Of a DNA stretch of 64,000 nucleotides, positions 23,088 through 33,662 are shown in pieces. The translations under genes were made by a program, and so were the position numbers. Every line of letters starts with the position of its first letter. The stretch's first letter is position 1. The notes under the pieces are model-generated. The model was not told where the DNA came from and made no database searches. It worked only from the letters and a program-made list of their open reading frames with translations. The stretch comes from Glebionis coronaria (Eukaryota > Streptophyta > Magnoliopsida > Asterales > Asteraceae), in assembly GCA_025667525.1 (NCBI GenBank), contig CM046875.1, forward strand, positions 292,311,147-292,375,146. The letters run 5' to 3'.

Positions 23088-23292
23088 CTCTTTTCGTTAA
23101 GATAAACGGTTTCTAGTGAGAGACGCATTGAATTTTGGGATCCGTTCTTTGAACGTTATTTTCATTGCTATAAAACTTTCCAAAAATCCTAAAAAATATC
23201 AAACTCTTCAAAAATACAAAAACATTAAAAAACCTATAAAAACCAAAAAGATTATATAGATATTCCTTGTGTATATTTTTCTTTGCAGGTGC
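23088..23292 (+). promoter_or_regulatory. A: leader with 3'-splice-like site before gag
   Basis: Short AT-rich leader. Its end, TTTTTCTTTGCAG (AG at 23287-23288), looks like a 3' splice site and stands 4 nt before the gag ATG. E has the same arrangement (AG at 48645-48646, ATG at 48651). Confidence 0.45.
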
Positions 23293-26200
23293 ATGCGTAC
23301 TAGATCTACAAACTATTCTGTGCCCGAGAATCTTGAAGATTTAGATATGGCTGGTGTTAACAACAACAATAATCACCCACCTCAAAATAATTTGAATAAC
23401 AACCACAACAATAACAACAACAACAATGTCCTTCTACCTGATTTACGAACCATGGAGGAATTGTGCCAACCCACCATGAACGGACGCGGAGGCCCGATTG
23501 CCCCAATGCACGTCACGGGTCAGGAGTTTTCGTTGAAGCATCATATGATACAACAAGTGCAAACGAACCCGTTTCGTGGAATTCCGGATGATGATGCCAA
23601 CAAACACCTCGACAAATTCATTACCATTACCCAAAGCATGAAGTGCCCCGGTGTTTCTATGGATGACCTTCGCCTCCAACTTTTTCCACACTCACTTTAT
23701 CACCATGCCGAAAAATGGTTTGACCGTCTTCCTAAGAATTCTATTCATACGTGGAACGACATGACTCAACGCTTTTTATCGCGCTACTTTCCCCCATCCA
23801 TGGTCACTAGCCTTCGTAACCAAATCAGTGGATTTATGCAAGAGAATGATGAGTCGCTTTTTGATGCTTGGGAACGTTACAATGATTTGATCGACCGCTG
23901 TCCTAATCACAATATGCTTCCCGTCACTCTCATTGACACCTTTTACAATGGTCTCACCTTTCGTGATCGTGACACGATCAATGCCGCCGCCGGTGGTACT
24001 TTTATGAAAAGGAGACCGGAGGAGTGTCGAGAGTTGATTGAAAACCTGACTACTCACCACAAGAATTGGGATTCTTCTGCATCCTCAAGATCTAATCAGA
24101 GAGTCAATGTTTCATCTACTTCTTCCACCACCAACCCGTCTATTTTGGAACGTGCTATTCTTGATATCAACAAAAGTCTCCAAATTTTGACTTCTAACCA
24201 AACTCAACAAGCTAAAGCCGTTGTTATCTCTTGTGACACATGTGGTGGTCCTCATTCCTACAATGAGTGTCCTTCTACTCATGGCAATTATTCTGAAGAC
24301 GTTAACGCAGCATATGGTACTTATCCCACGGGAGGCTATCAAGCTCGCCCTCAAGGAGACCGTGGCTTGCTAAGTTATCGTTCCAACAATTATCTTGCTC
24401 CTCCCGGTTTTCCTCCTGCAAACCAAAACCAACAACAAAGCTTTAACCGCAATAACCAATCCCAACCTCGTGCTCAAAATCAGTATCAATCCCAAAGAAA
24501 CCCATACCCAACTCAAGGAAATTCTCAAGCTTACCAGGCTCCACCTCTCAATCAACCGATGGCCGTTAACCAAGACGTCGAGACATTCATGAAGACAAAT
24601 CGTGAGATGGTGACGAATCTTCAGAGTCAATTTGTCAACTTGAAGAATGACATGGTGAAACAAGGGAGCGATATTCGAGCCGAGCTAAGGAATGACATGG
24701 CCAAACACAGCAATGATATTAATGCCAACATGCAAAACTCTTTCAACAATCAAGCTCTTCACCTTCGTGATATGATTGGTTCGCTCATCCAAAGTAATCA
24801 ACCCTCTTCTTCGGGTACTCTTCCGAGTAATACCGTTGCAAATCCGAGAGGGGAGATGAAAGCAATCACCACTCGTAGTGGAAAAGGTTATATGGAACCC
24901 GAGCTTCCTACACCTCCACCGGTGATTGTGAACAAGGAAAAAGAGCAACTTTCCCCACCTCCTTCACCTTCTATCCCCATTTCCCCACCACCCGTGGTTG
25001 TGAGTGATCCTATTCCCTTAAAGCCTTCTTCTTCCTCCAATATACCTTATCCCTCAAGGTTGCGGAAAGAGAAGCAAAAGAGCAAGGATGATATTCAAGT
25101 TTCAAACTTTCTTAAAATGTTTAAACAACTGAATTTTAACATCTCCTTTGCCGAGGCTCTCGCTCACATGCCCAAATACGCTAAGATGTTTAAAGATCTT
25201 TTAAGTGATAAGGAAAAGCTTCTTGACATTGCTCAGACCCAACTTAATGAGAACTGCTCCGCATTGCTTTTAAGGAAATTGCCCACCAAACTTGGTGATC
25301 CGGGTCGCTTCTTGATTCCTTGCAACTTCCCGGGAGTAGAGAATTGCATGGTCCTAGCCGATCTAGGTGCCAGTATAAACTTAATGCCTTTAAGTGTTTG
25401 GAAGAAATTATCTCTCCCCGAGCTAGTCCCCACTAAAATGACTTTGGAATTAGCCAACCGTACGGTTGCTTATCCAGTGGGGATAGCCGAAGATGTCTTT
25501 GTTGGCGTCGACAAATTCACCTTCCCGGCGGATTTTGTCGTCGTTGACTACGAGATGGATCCCCGTGTTCCATTAATCGTTGGACGTCCATTTCTGAGGA
25601 CCGGTCGCACTCTTATTGATGTAGCCGCAGGCGAAATAATCATGAGAGTTGGTGACGATCAAATTGTCTTCAACATGGGTAAGATTTCTAAGCAACCTTA
25701 TTCATATGAGAGTGTTAATGCTATTGATGTTCTCGATGAGGCTTGTGAAGAACATTTTCATGATGCTTGCAAAAGTACTCTTTCTTCTCTACCCAATGTT
25801 GAGACCGTTGCCTCAATTGCTCCAGCATTGACTCCTTTTGGAGAAAGTGATTTGGATGACTTCAAAGCTAGTTTGGGTCCTCTCGATATTAAGTATGATA
25901 ATTTGTCCACAAATTGGGATGAAGACATTAGTACTATTGAGAGACTTCTCAATGAGGACCCATTCTCTCCTCCTGCTCCTAAAGAGGTGACTAATGATGA
26001 TCCATCGTTAGTTTCATCATCTATTGAAGATCCTCCGACTCTCGAGCTTAAGGACTTACCGGCTCATCTTGAGTACGTTTTCCTAGAAGACGACGAGAAG
26101 CTACCGGTCATCATCGCAAAGGATCTGAAAGAAGACGAAAAAGCCCGACTTGTCGCTGTGTTGAAGAAGCATAAACGTGCTATCGCTTGGAAAATCTCCG

Positions 26201-28950
26201 ACATCCGTGGAATTGATCCTCACTTTTGCACACATAAAATTCTCATGGAGGACGACTTTAAGCCCACAATTCAAAACCAACGAAGGGTGAATCCTAAAAT
26301 ACATGAAGTCATCAAAAAAGAGGTTATCAAACTTCTTGATGCGGGTATGATTTACCCTATTTCGGATTCACCGTGGGTTAGTCCAGTCCATTGTGTGCCT
26401 AAGAAAGGCGGAATCACCGTTGTGCCCAATGCAAACAACGAGTTAATTCCTACCCGTCTCGTTACTGGGTGGAGAGTTTGTATAGACTACCGCAAACTCA
26501 ATGATGCCACGAGAAAGGATCATTTCCCTCTACCTTTTATGGACCAAATGCTTGAACGTTTAGCTGGTAATGAATATTACTGCTTTTTGGATGGTTTCTC
26601 GGGTTATTTTCAAATACCCATCGATCCCCAAGATCAAGAGAAGACAACATTCACTTGTCCCTACGGCACATTTGCTTATAAACGCATGCCTTTTGGCTTA
26701 TGCAATGCCCCCGGGACTTTCCAAAGGTGCATGTTGGCTATCTTCCATGACATGGTTGAGCAAACCATGGAAGTCTTCATGGATGATTTCTCGGTCTTTG
26801 GGGATTCCTTCTCTGCTTGCCTTGCCAATTTGGAACGTATGCTTAAGCGGTGCGAAGACACTCGCCTTGTTCTGAATTGGGAAAAATGCCATTTTATGGT
26901 AAAAGAAGGCATTGTGCTAGGACACAAAATCTCTAATGCCGGTCTTGAAGTCGACCGTGCTAAAGTAGATGTCATAGCCAAATTACCTCCACCTTCAACT
27001 GTGAAGGGTGTGAGAAGTTTTCTGGGTCATGCGGGCTTCTATCGTAGATTCATTCAGGATTTCTCTAAAATCGCTCGCCCGATGACCCACCTCTTGGAAA
27101 AAGATACTCCTTTTATCTTTTCTAAAGAGTGTCTCGAAGCCTTCAATCTTCTCAAGGATAAGCTAACTAAGGCACCGGTCTTGGTTACCCCAAATTGGGA
27201 GCTGCCCTTTGAATTGATGTGCGATGCTAGCGACTTTGCTATTGGTGCGGTTTTGGGCCAACGTGTGAATAAACACTTCCAACCAATCCACTACGCTAGC
27301 AAAACAATGACGGGGGCTCAATTGCATTATACGACAACCGAAAAAGAGCTTTTAGCTGTTGTCTATGCTTTTGAGAAATTTCGCCCCTATCTTGTTTTAT
27401 CCACCACCATCGTATACACGGACCATTCCGCGTTGAAGTACTTGATGACTAAGAACGATTCTAAGCCAAGACTTCTTCGCTGGGTTTTACTCCTTCAAGA
27501 ATTCAACATTGAAATTCGTGATAAGAAGGGAGCCGAAAACCTGGCCGCGGATCATTTGAGTCGACTTGAGGATCCATATCAGGGGGATCATCCGAACAAA
27601 GAGATCAATGACTTTTTTCCCCTGGAGACTCTAATGTCTATAAATCTCAATCTTGATGGCACCCCGTGGTTTGCAGACATTGCAAACTACTTAGCGGGTG
27701 GTATTCTCATCCAAGGGTTAACATCCCAACAAAAGAAGAAGTTCTTGAACGATGTTAAGGCTTACTTTTGGGATGACCCTTATCTATTCAAACAGTGTGC
27801 TGATCTGATTATTCGTCGATGTGTTGACGGACCGGCAGCTTTTGACATCCTCCAAGCTTGCCACAAAGGACCCACCGGTGGTCACTTTGGTCCCAACTAC
27901 ACCGCTAAGAAAGTGTTTGATTCTGGATTCTACTGGCCCACCATTTATCGTGACGCTCACGAAATGGTTAAGCATTGTGATGCTTGCCAACGTCAAGGCA
28001 AGATCACACATAAGGATGAGATGCCTCAAAATTTCATACAGGAATGTGAAATCTTTGATTTATGGGGCATCGACTTTATGGGGCCATTTCCATCATCCAA
28101 AGGGAACAAGTACATCCTCGTCGCTGTCGACTACGTCTCTAAATGGGTTGAAGCTAAGGCTCTTCCTACGAATGATGCGAGGGTGGTTGTGAACTTTTTG
28201 AAGCAGCTTTTCGCTCGATTTGGCGTTCCTCGTGCTATCATCAGTGACCACGGGACTCATTTTTGCAACGATCAATTTGCACGAGTCATGGCAAAGTATG
28301 GTGTCAATCACCATCTTTCCACCGCCTATCATCCCCAAACCAATGGGCAAGCCGAAATTTCCAATCGTGGCTTGAAGAGAATTTTGGAGCGTACTGTGGG
28401 AGAGCATCGTGCCGCGTGGGCCGATAAGTTAGATGATGCTCTGTGGGCTTTCCGTACTGCTTACAAGACCACGATCGGTTGTACACCTTATCGTCTTGTG
28501 TACGGGAAAGCCTGCCACCTACCCATCGAGCTGGAACACAAGGCGCACTGGGCCTTGAAGTGGGCGAACTTTGACATCATCAAAGCCGGTGATCATCGCA
28601 AGGTTCAACTCAACGAGCTAAATGAACTAAGGAATGAAGCTTATGAGAACTCGCTGATCTACAAGGAGAAGACGAAGATGATCCACGATGCTAAAATCAA
28701 GAACCGAGAGTTCCACATTGGTGATCAAGTCTTACTTTTTAACTCTCGGTTGAAGATCTTCTCTGGCAAGTTGAAGAGCCGCTGGACTGGTCCATTCACC
28801 GTCGCCAACGTCTTTCCGTATGGGACCATTGAGCTTTCTCAGCCGAATGGGCCAAATTTCAAGGTGAATGGCCAGCGTTTGAAGCTGTACTTTGGTGAGG
28901 ACATCTCTCAGGAGATGATTCCATCCCTCACCACGTTCCCCATGAACTAA
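23293..28950 (+). CDS. A: intact Gag-Pol polyprotein, Athila-like Ty3/gypsy
   Basis: One frame of 1885 residues encodes all retrotransposition enzymes. I chose ATG 23293 (MRTRS) because E starts the same way (F: MLTRG); an in-frame ATG at 23269 would add 8 residues. Order: Asn-rich stretch (about 25-50), Gag capsid-like domain (about 100-260), zinc knuckle C314-C317-H321-C326, Pro-rich linker with ITTRSGKG, protease with DLGAS (D690), reverse transcriptase (D1100 in FLDGFSGY; D1164 and D1165 in FMDDFS), RNase H (D1311, E1352, D1377), integrase zinc finger (H1524, H1531, C1562, C1565) and D1594, D1652, E1688 with D-x35-E. There is no chromodomain; the end is the [16 protein letters not shown] type usual in Athila. 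No break or missing catalytic residue is seen. Confidence 0.96.
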   Translation: MRTRSTNYSVPENLEDLDMAGVNNNNNHPPQNNLNNNHNNNNNNNVLLPDLRTMEELCQPTMNGRGGPIAPMHVTGQEFSLKHHMIQQVQTNPFRGIPDDDANKHLDKFITITQSMKCPGVSMDDLRLQLFPHSLYHHAEKWFDRLPKNSIHTWNDMTQRFLSRYFPPSMVTSLRNQISGFMQENDESLFDAWERYNDLIDRCPNHNMLPVTLIDTFYNGLTFRDRDTINAAAGGTFMKRRPEECRELIENLTTHHKNWDSSASSRSNQRVNVSSTSSTTNPSILERAILDINKSLQILTSNQTQQAKAVVISCDTCGGPHSYNECPSTHGNYSEDVNAAYGTYPTGGYQARPQGDRGLLSYRSNNYLAPPGFPPANQNQQQSFNRNNQSQPRAQNQYQSQRNPYPTQGNSQAYQAPPLNQPMAVNQDVETFMKTNREMVTNLQSQFVNLKNDMVKQGSDIRAELRNDMAKHSNDINANMQNSFNNQALHLRDMIGSLIQSNQPSSSGTLPSNTVANPRGEMKAITTRSGKGYMEPELPTPPPVIVNKEKEQLSPPPSPSIPISPPPVVVSDPIPLKPSSSSNIPYPSRLRKEKQKSKDDIQVSNFLKMFKQLNFNISFAEALAHMPKYAKMFKDLLSDKEKLLDIAQTQLNENCSALLLRKLPTKLGDPGRFLIPCNFPGVENCMVLADLGASINLMPLSVWKKLSLPELVPTKMTLELANRTVAYPVGIAEDVFVGVDKFTFPADFVVVDYEMDPRVPLIVGRPFLRTGRTLIDVAAGEIIMRVGDDQIVFNMGKISKQPYSYESVNAIDVLDEACEEHFHDACKSTLSSLPNVETVASIAPALTPFGESDLDDFKASLGPLDIKYDNLSTNWDEDISTIERLLNEDPFSPPAPKEVTNDDPSLVSSSIEDPPTLELKDLPAHLEYVFLEDDEKLPVIIAKDLKEDEKARLVAVLKKHKRAIAWKISDIRGIDPHFCTHKILMEDDFKPTIQNQRRVNPKIHEVIKKEVIKLLDAGMIYPISDSPWVSPVHCVPKKGGITVVPNANNELIPTRLVTGWRVCIDYRKLNDATRKDHFPLPFMDQMLERLAGNEYYCFLDGFSGYFQIPIDPQDQEKTTFTCPYGTFAYKRMPFGLCNAPGTFQRCMLAIFHDMVEQTMEVFMDDFSVFGDSFSACLANLERMLKRCEDTRLVLNWEKCHFMVKEGIVLGHKISNAGLEVDRAKVDVIAKLPPPSTVKGVRSFLGHAGFYRRFIQDFSKIARPMTHLLEKDTPFIFSKECLEAFNLLKDKLTKAPVLVTPNWELPFELMCDASDFAIGAVLGQRVNKHFQPIHYASKTMTGAQLHYTTTEKELLAVVYAFEKFRPYLVLSTTIVYTDHSALKYLMTKNDSKPRLLRWVLLLQEFNIEIRDKKGAENLAADHLSRLEDPYQGDHPNKEINDFFPLETLMSINLNLDGTPWFADIANYLAGGILIQGLTSQQKKKFLNDVKAYFWDDPYLFKQCADLIIRRCVDGPAAFDILQACHKGPTGGHFGPNYTAKKVFDSGFYWPTIYRDAHEMVKHCDACQRQGKITHKDEMPQNFIQECEIFDLWGIDFMGPFPSSKGNKYILVAVDYVSKWVEAKALPTNDARVVVNFLKQLFARFGVPRAIISDHGTHFCNDQFARVMAKYGVNHHLSTAYHPQTNGQAEISNRGLKRILERTVGEHRAAWADKLDDALWAFRTAYKTTIGCTPYRLVYGKACHLPIELEHKAHWALKWANFDIIKAGDHRKVQLNELNELRNEAYENSLIYKEKTKMIHDAKIKNREFHIGDQVLLFNSRLKIFSGKLKSRWTGPFTVANVFPYGTIELSQPNGPNFKVNGQRLKLYFGEDISQEMIPSLTTFPMN

Positions 28951-28958
28951 AATTGGGT

Positions 28959-28978
28959 CGAGTCAGGCTCATGACTCG
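28959..28978 (+). promoter_or_regulatory. A: hairpin after the pol stop
   Basis: CGAGTCAGGCTCATGACTCG, a 7-bp perfect stem with a 6-nt loop, 9 nt after the stop codon. Matching hairpins: B 33671-33690, E 54351-54370, and a shorter one in H 9994-10011. Confidence 0.75.
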
Positions 28979-29305
28979 GTGAACAAAAACAAGCGCTTCT
29001 CGGGAGGCAACCCGTGTTCTATCCCTTTACTGCTTTCATAATAAGTGTAGGGGGAGCCCCGCATATGTTTGTTGTCTTGTTTCTTGTGCTGTGCAGGGAT
29101 TTAAGCTTCAGAGAGCATCTTGATGACTTTTGACGAACCGTGATACCGTGTTTCCTATCTTCCCGGTTCTATCTTAAACTCTTGTGATTCAATATTTCAT
29201 ATTCTATATGTTCACATTGAATTCACTTTAGTTGTCCTTTCCTTAGCAAGATTTAAACAAAGTGCACAATGTCCTAAGTGTAGGGGAGTTTACTCCCACA
29301 TGCTT

Positions 29306-29325
29306 AAACATTGAGGACAATGTTT
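29306..29325 (+). promoter_or_regulatory. A: AAACATTG/CAATGTTT hairpin
   Basis: AAACATTGAGGACAATGTTT, an 8-bp stem with AGGA loop, between two GTGTAGGGG tracts. Copies: B 34028-34047 (one mismatch), E 54688-54707, G 2645-2664, H 9651-9670 (minus). Confidence 0.75.
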
Positions 29326-30965
29326 ATCTCAAGTGTAGGGGGGACTTCTATCGAAGTAAGTGGTCTTTTCCATGAATTTGCCCTCATTTTAACCGGAAAA
29401 TTTGATTTTTCGACATTTTTCAAAATTTTTAATCTATTTTTGCCTAGTTGTATAGTTGTATTTGCCTTTGTTATGTTTCCTTTGCTGGAATAAATTTTTA
29501 ATAAAGTGGTTTTAGAATTTTCTTAGTCGTGAACATTTTGACTCAACCCGAGTTTACTTGCCTAAGTTTACTCTAGCTAGTATCCTTAACGTGTTTAAGT
29601 CAAGTTTTGCTAGGCTTTTATATAGGGAGCTATAAAACGCGAAAGTCTTAACTCTCACGGGTTAAGAACAAGAACTTTTCGCAAGTTCCTATAATTGATC
29701 CTAGAGAGTCGTTTATCAAGGGAACTTTAAAACGCGATTTATAAACTTGAAAGAGTCTAAGAATTTGCAAGATCCTATAGGCGACTCGAAAACCCAAAAC
29801 TTTGATTTAATAGGCTAAGCATCCACGAGTCTCATTCCTTGAGATTTTAAACTGTGGAGAACGAGAGATGATAGAGTCAATTATAAGTTCGGTATTCTTT
29901 CGTGAATTTATGTGAGTTAATTATGAGCCTATTCTCCCTCCGCTTGTTAATAAATTTATCTGCTAATAAATAAGGTTGTACGATTTAAAAGGTTACTTAG
30001 CTTCTAGCCCCAGATCGTTTAAAAGTTGCTCGGTAATGACGAGAGTTCATAGCCAAGGCATAACTTATGAAGCGGGGCGCGAAGATTGGCGAGTCCGAAA
30101 AGGCCCTAACAAGGCATGAGGGCTACATTTTGTTGCTAAAGATCCAAAAGTGATGTGAAGAATCATTTATCGAAAATCAATATGAAGGATCGAGACACAC
30201 GACGAAAAGCAAGAACTCCCCAAAAGTCATGGAGAAGTCTATCCGAAAAGACCCTAACAAGGTATGAGGATAAATAGATCCAAGTCCTAAAAGGAGGCGG
30301 ATCGTTGTATATCAAAGTCCAAAATAAAGATTGGAGAAAAATGAAGAAGTCGTGGTCCAAAGATGAAGAATCTCTCAAAAACTTCAAATGAAGAAATTCC
30401 TATTATGAAGAGAAGACCATAATTTCAAGAACGTCTCTCGAAGATTCAAAGTATGAAGTCGCTGCCAAATATCGGCCCGAGAAAGGTCTCAAATCGCGAA
30501 CCAAGTTATGCCAAGATATGAACTTTCTGATATCCCGAGAAGCAGTTTTAAAAGATTTGGTCCTTTAGCTAACTATTGATTAAATCATTCACCTTATTTT
30601 CGGACTAAATAACTATCGAAATAAGTCAAACAATGCATCCTTGTGATCATTCAAGACAAAAATAAAATATAAGAGATACACCTAGGAATAAGGGAGTCTA
30701 AGTGAATAATTGGCCCACATGAGTTCGTGATAGTTTGCTAACTTATAATAACAATGATCTCGTTTTTAAGCTTGGTATGGGGAACATGAAACTTGAGGAT
30801 GATAAATGTTCATGACCGCCAAAACCCAATGTAAGTTTTTAGTTTCTTTACTTATTTCTATCTTTTATGTTTAGTATTTAATAAAGGCCAAGGTGGATTA
30901 TTTATGTTGGAAAATGTAAACCGTGCTTTAAAGTTAATGCATTGCATGAGGGCATTGCAATGGTC

Positions 30966-30979
30966 AAGTGTAGGGGATT
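30966..30979 (+). promoter_or_regulatory. A: polypurine tract region
   Basis: AAGTGTAGGGGATT directly before the 3' LTR; the same in B (35586-35599) and E (56241-56254). Expected start of plus-strand DNA synthesis. Confidence 0.75.
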
Positions 30980-32710
30980 TAATAAGTGTGAAAACACTTA
31001 TCCTTTTACCACTTATTCCCAATGATAACAAGACCAAAACGTGTGATTTATGTCGTAAAAGTCGGAATTATGCGTGGTTTGTGTTTTTATTGTGTTTTAG
31101 GACCTAAATATGAAAAAAAGAAGAAAACACGGGCTTTCACGGGCTTTTACTGAAGAAAACGGGAAAAAGACGAAGTCAAAAGATCAAGAGTGCAAAAAGA
31201 ACGGAAGTCCAAGGCCTATTCTGAAGATTTATCGAAGAAAAAGTCAAAAGACGGAAGTTTAACGAAGTCGAAGAACTTAAGTCTAATAGAAGAATAAAAT
31301 TAAAAGACAAGTTCAAATCCCGAGACGACAAAGACGAAGAATTAAAGTCGAGTCGAGAAAACGTGAAGAAAGCAAGAAAGAAGATGCAACACATGCACTC
31401 CTTCCACCTTTCCTATAAATACCTTCCTAATAGTCATTAGGAAGGTGGTTAGATTTTTAGTTAACTTTTCACTTTTTAGTTTTTAGAGAGAGAAAGTCTT
31501 AAACTTTCTCTCACTAGTTCATCTTTTTCTTTTAATCTTTTTAAGATTAAACACTTTTTGTATTGCTTATTTCATTAATCAAAGTTCTATTTTAAGCTTT
31601 TATTTCTTAATCTCATCCTACTTTTCTTTGATTTAAGATTGATTTTGGTGTGATTATCATGTGATCCGTGTTGTTCTAATTGATTTCATGCTAAAAAGTT
31701 AATCTTTTGATCATTTTATAAGTTTTCATTTGATTAAGCTTTAAGACTTTTGTGCTTATTGGCTTATTTTTATGATCATCTTATTTTTCTTATTAAAAAG
31801 TTTTATTAAAAAGTTTATGTTTTTATGATTTGATCTAAAAAGTTGATTAATTTCGAGTTGAATAAGTTGATCAAAGTGCTTATTTGATTCGGATTTGTCA
31901 TAGATTCGGGTTGATTTTGGTATTAGCTTATTAAAGTTAGCTTATTACCTTGCTTAACCTTTTTCCTTAGATTTCGGAAAGGGTTTAAACCCCCTTTTTC
32001 GATTGGCTTTCCGATCGGTGTACCACCATAACCGTTTCCCACAATTTTAGGAAAGGTTGTGAACTCCCTTTTTCCGATTGGCCTTGACTTTCCGAGCATC
32101 CCTCCCCACCTTTCCGATCAACCCAATCGGATTAGGGTTTATCCTTTCCGATTGGTGCATATTCCGACAGGGACCCATCTTCCACATTCCGACGGTATCA
32201 CTTCTCCGTATTCCGATTGGAGTGATTTTGAACATTCCGATTGGTTTCTTCTCGCTGCATTCCGATTGGTTTCATCTTTGAGCATGTTCCGATCTGACCC
32301 ATTTACATATTCCGATCGTGTCACGTTTACCATATTCCGACCATCCGATCGGAAAACATTCCGATCGGGGGCTCTTGTTGGCTTGTTTTGGTTTCTTTCG
32401 ATATAACTTTCTTATAGTACTTTTTATTTTTCTGAAAATTTTCCAAAGTGTTAGTTTTATTTAGTGAGTTAGTATTTTTCTACTTGTCACCTTTACGTTT
32501 ATATGCATTTGTTTTTACTCGTTATTCAAATTAATCTTTTAACTTCCATTTTACTCAACGACACTTGAATTACTTGCTATTAGTTAAAAACAAATCGACC
32601 AAACCTTTGATTCACCAAAAGACGATTGAGTCGCACTTAAGACCGGTTATCAATTCGAAAAGACTTGGGACTAACGAATTTTCATATAGGGTGTCAAAAG
32701 CCTTGTATTA
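30980..32710 (+). mobile_element. A: 3' LTR (1731 bp)
   Basis: Same length as the 5' LTR, with 4 substitutions. TATA at 31414, TTCCG array at 31997-32370. Followed by the duplicated ATAGT and the resumed B reading frame. Confidence 0.95.
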
Positions 32711-32715
32711 ATAGT

Positions 32716-33662
32716 GATGACGATGAGAGTCCTATGTCTTGGAACGATGAGAATTCTATTCCTTCGCCCGACTTTCCGGCTCTGGAGCCTAAGGATTCAC
32801 CCATCCTAGGGGATGAGGATCTTAGCACAATTCCTGCAAAGGAATCCGACGAATTCAATAAGTCTAGTGCTGATAACCTTGCCCTAATTCCAAGTGAATC
32901 TGAGTTGACATCCGACAGTGACGATGAGTATGATGCACTTTCTTCTGATGATGTTCCTTCCACCAACACTTTGGGAGAGGATTCTTTGGCTTTCTCTAAT
33001 CCTCTTTTTGATCAAGATGATGATTTTACTTCTAGTGATGACGAGTCACTATCCGATAAAGACATTCCGAAGGAAACTTTCAAGATTTATTCGAACCCTT
33101 TATTTAATTTTGATGACACTTACTATCTAGCGAGGTGAATCCTCTCTTTGACGAAGGGATTGAGGACATTGATAGCTCTGTTTCTCTTGCTATTGATGAG
33201 CATACTTTGTTAGCCATGCCCCCTTCTATAGTAGAGGTGGAGAGATTTGACTCTACTGGACAGGTGACACGGATAGAAGGTAATTCTTCTCTTACTTCTC
33301 ATACTATATTGCCCCCTCATCCTACTGAATGCACGCCCAAGTGGGTGATGTATCAATTTCACTCTCTGGGAAATGAGGATGAGTGCTTTGACCCGGGAGG
33401 TGACAATGACCATTCTATGATTGATAACCTTACAGCTTTGCCAATTGGTCAGCATCCATTGTCTTTGGAGGATGACAATGTGATTCCTTTACCCACCCCA
33501 CCTCCCGTGGATCAAGATTTCATATACTTCTCGTATGTTGAAAGAACCTTCCTACCATTCAAGACTTATCCTCCTGCCTCTCCTTTGTTATATTCCTCCG
33601 GGAACGAGGACAAGGTTTTTGATCCCGGTATTACATTTGAGGCTTCCCTATGGACCAATTAA
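32716..33662 (+). pseudogene. B: zinc-binding acidic protein ORF, C-terminal part
   Basis: Continues the frame left at 21339 (DDDESPMSWNDE...). The product is strongly acidic and Ser-rich, likely disordered. The motif NPLF appears three times (SNPLFDQDDD, SNPLFNFDD, NPLFDEGIED) and the phrase GNED..FDPG twice. A stop at 33136-33138 is followed in another phase by an open frame from 33135 to 33662, so one frameshift near 33130 separates two halves of what looks like one protein. Total length would be about 490 residues. The stop is followed by the same post-stop hairpin module as in A and E, in the place where pol normally ends. No enzyme motif seen. Confidence 0.75.

Larger units (their letters stand above)
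28951..30979 (+). mobile_element. A: 3' noncoding region
   Basis: About 2 kb without a credible ORF and with no envelope-like gene. It holds, in order, the post-stop hairpin (28959-28978), GCGCTTCTCGGGAGGCAACCC (28993-29013), GTGTAGGGGAG tracts around the AAACATTGAGGACAATGTTT hairpin, a GAGAGATGATAGAGTCAATT block near 29860, a GATCTCGTTTTTAAGCTTGGT block near 30755, a CATTGC...GCAATG inverted repeat near 30940-30962 and the final polypurine tract. Very similar to 33663-35599 in B. Confidence 0.85.
21340..32710 (+). mobile_element. A: complete, young Athila-like element
   Basis: 11,371 bp with TAATA...TATTA ends, exact 5-bp duplication ATAGT (21335-21339 and 32711-32715), and LTRs of equal length (1731 bp) with 4 differences by eye. 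It has a primer site, one unbroken Gag-Pol frame, a 3' noncoding region and a polypurine tract. At common plant substitution rates the LTR divergence suggests insertion on the order of 100,000 years ago or less. It may be competent to move. Confidence 0.95.

Noticed and set aside
26676..26981. Minus-strand frames inside A pol (and 52068-52373 in E)
   Set aside because: Antisense shadows of the conserved reverse-transcriptase frame.
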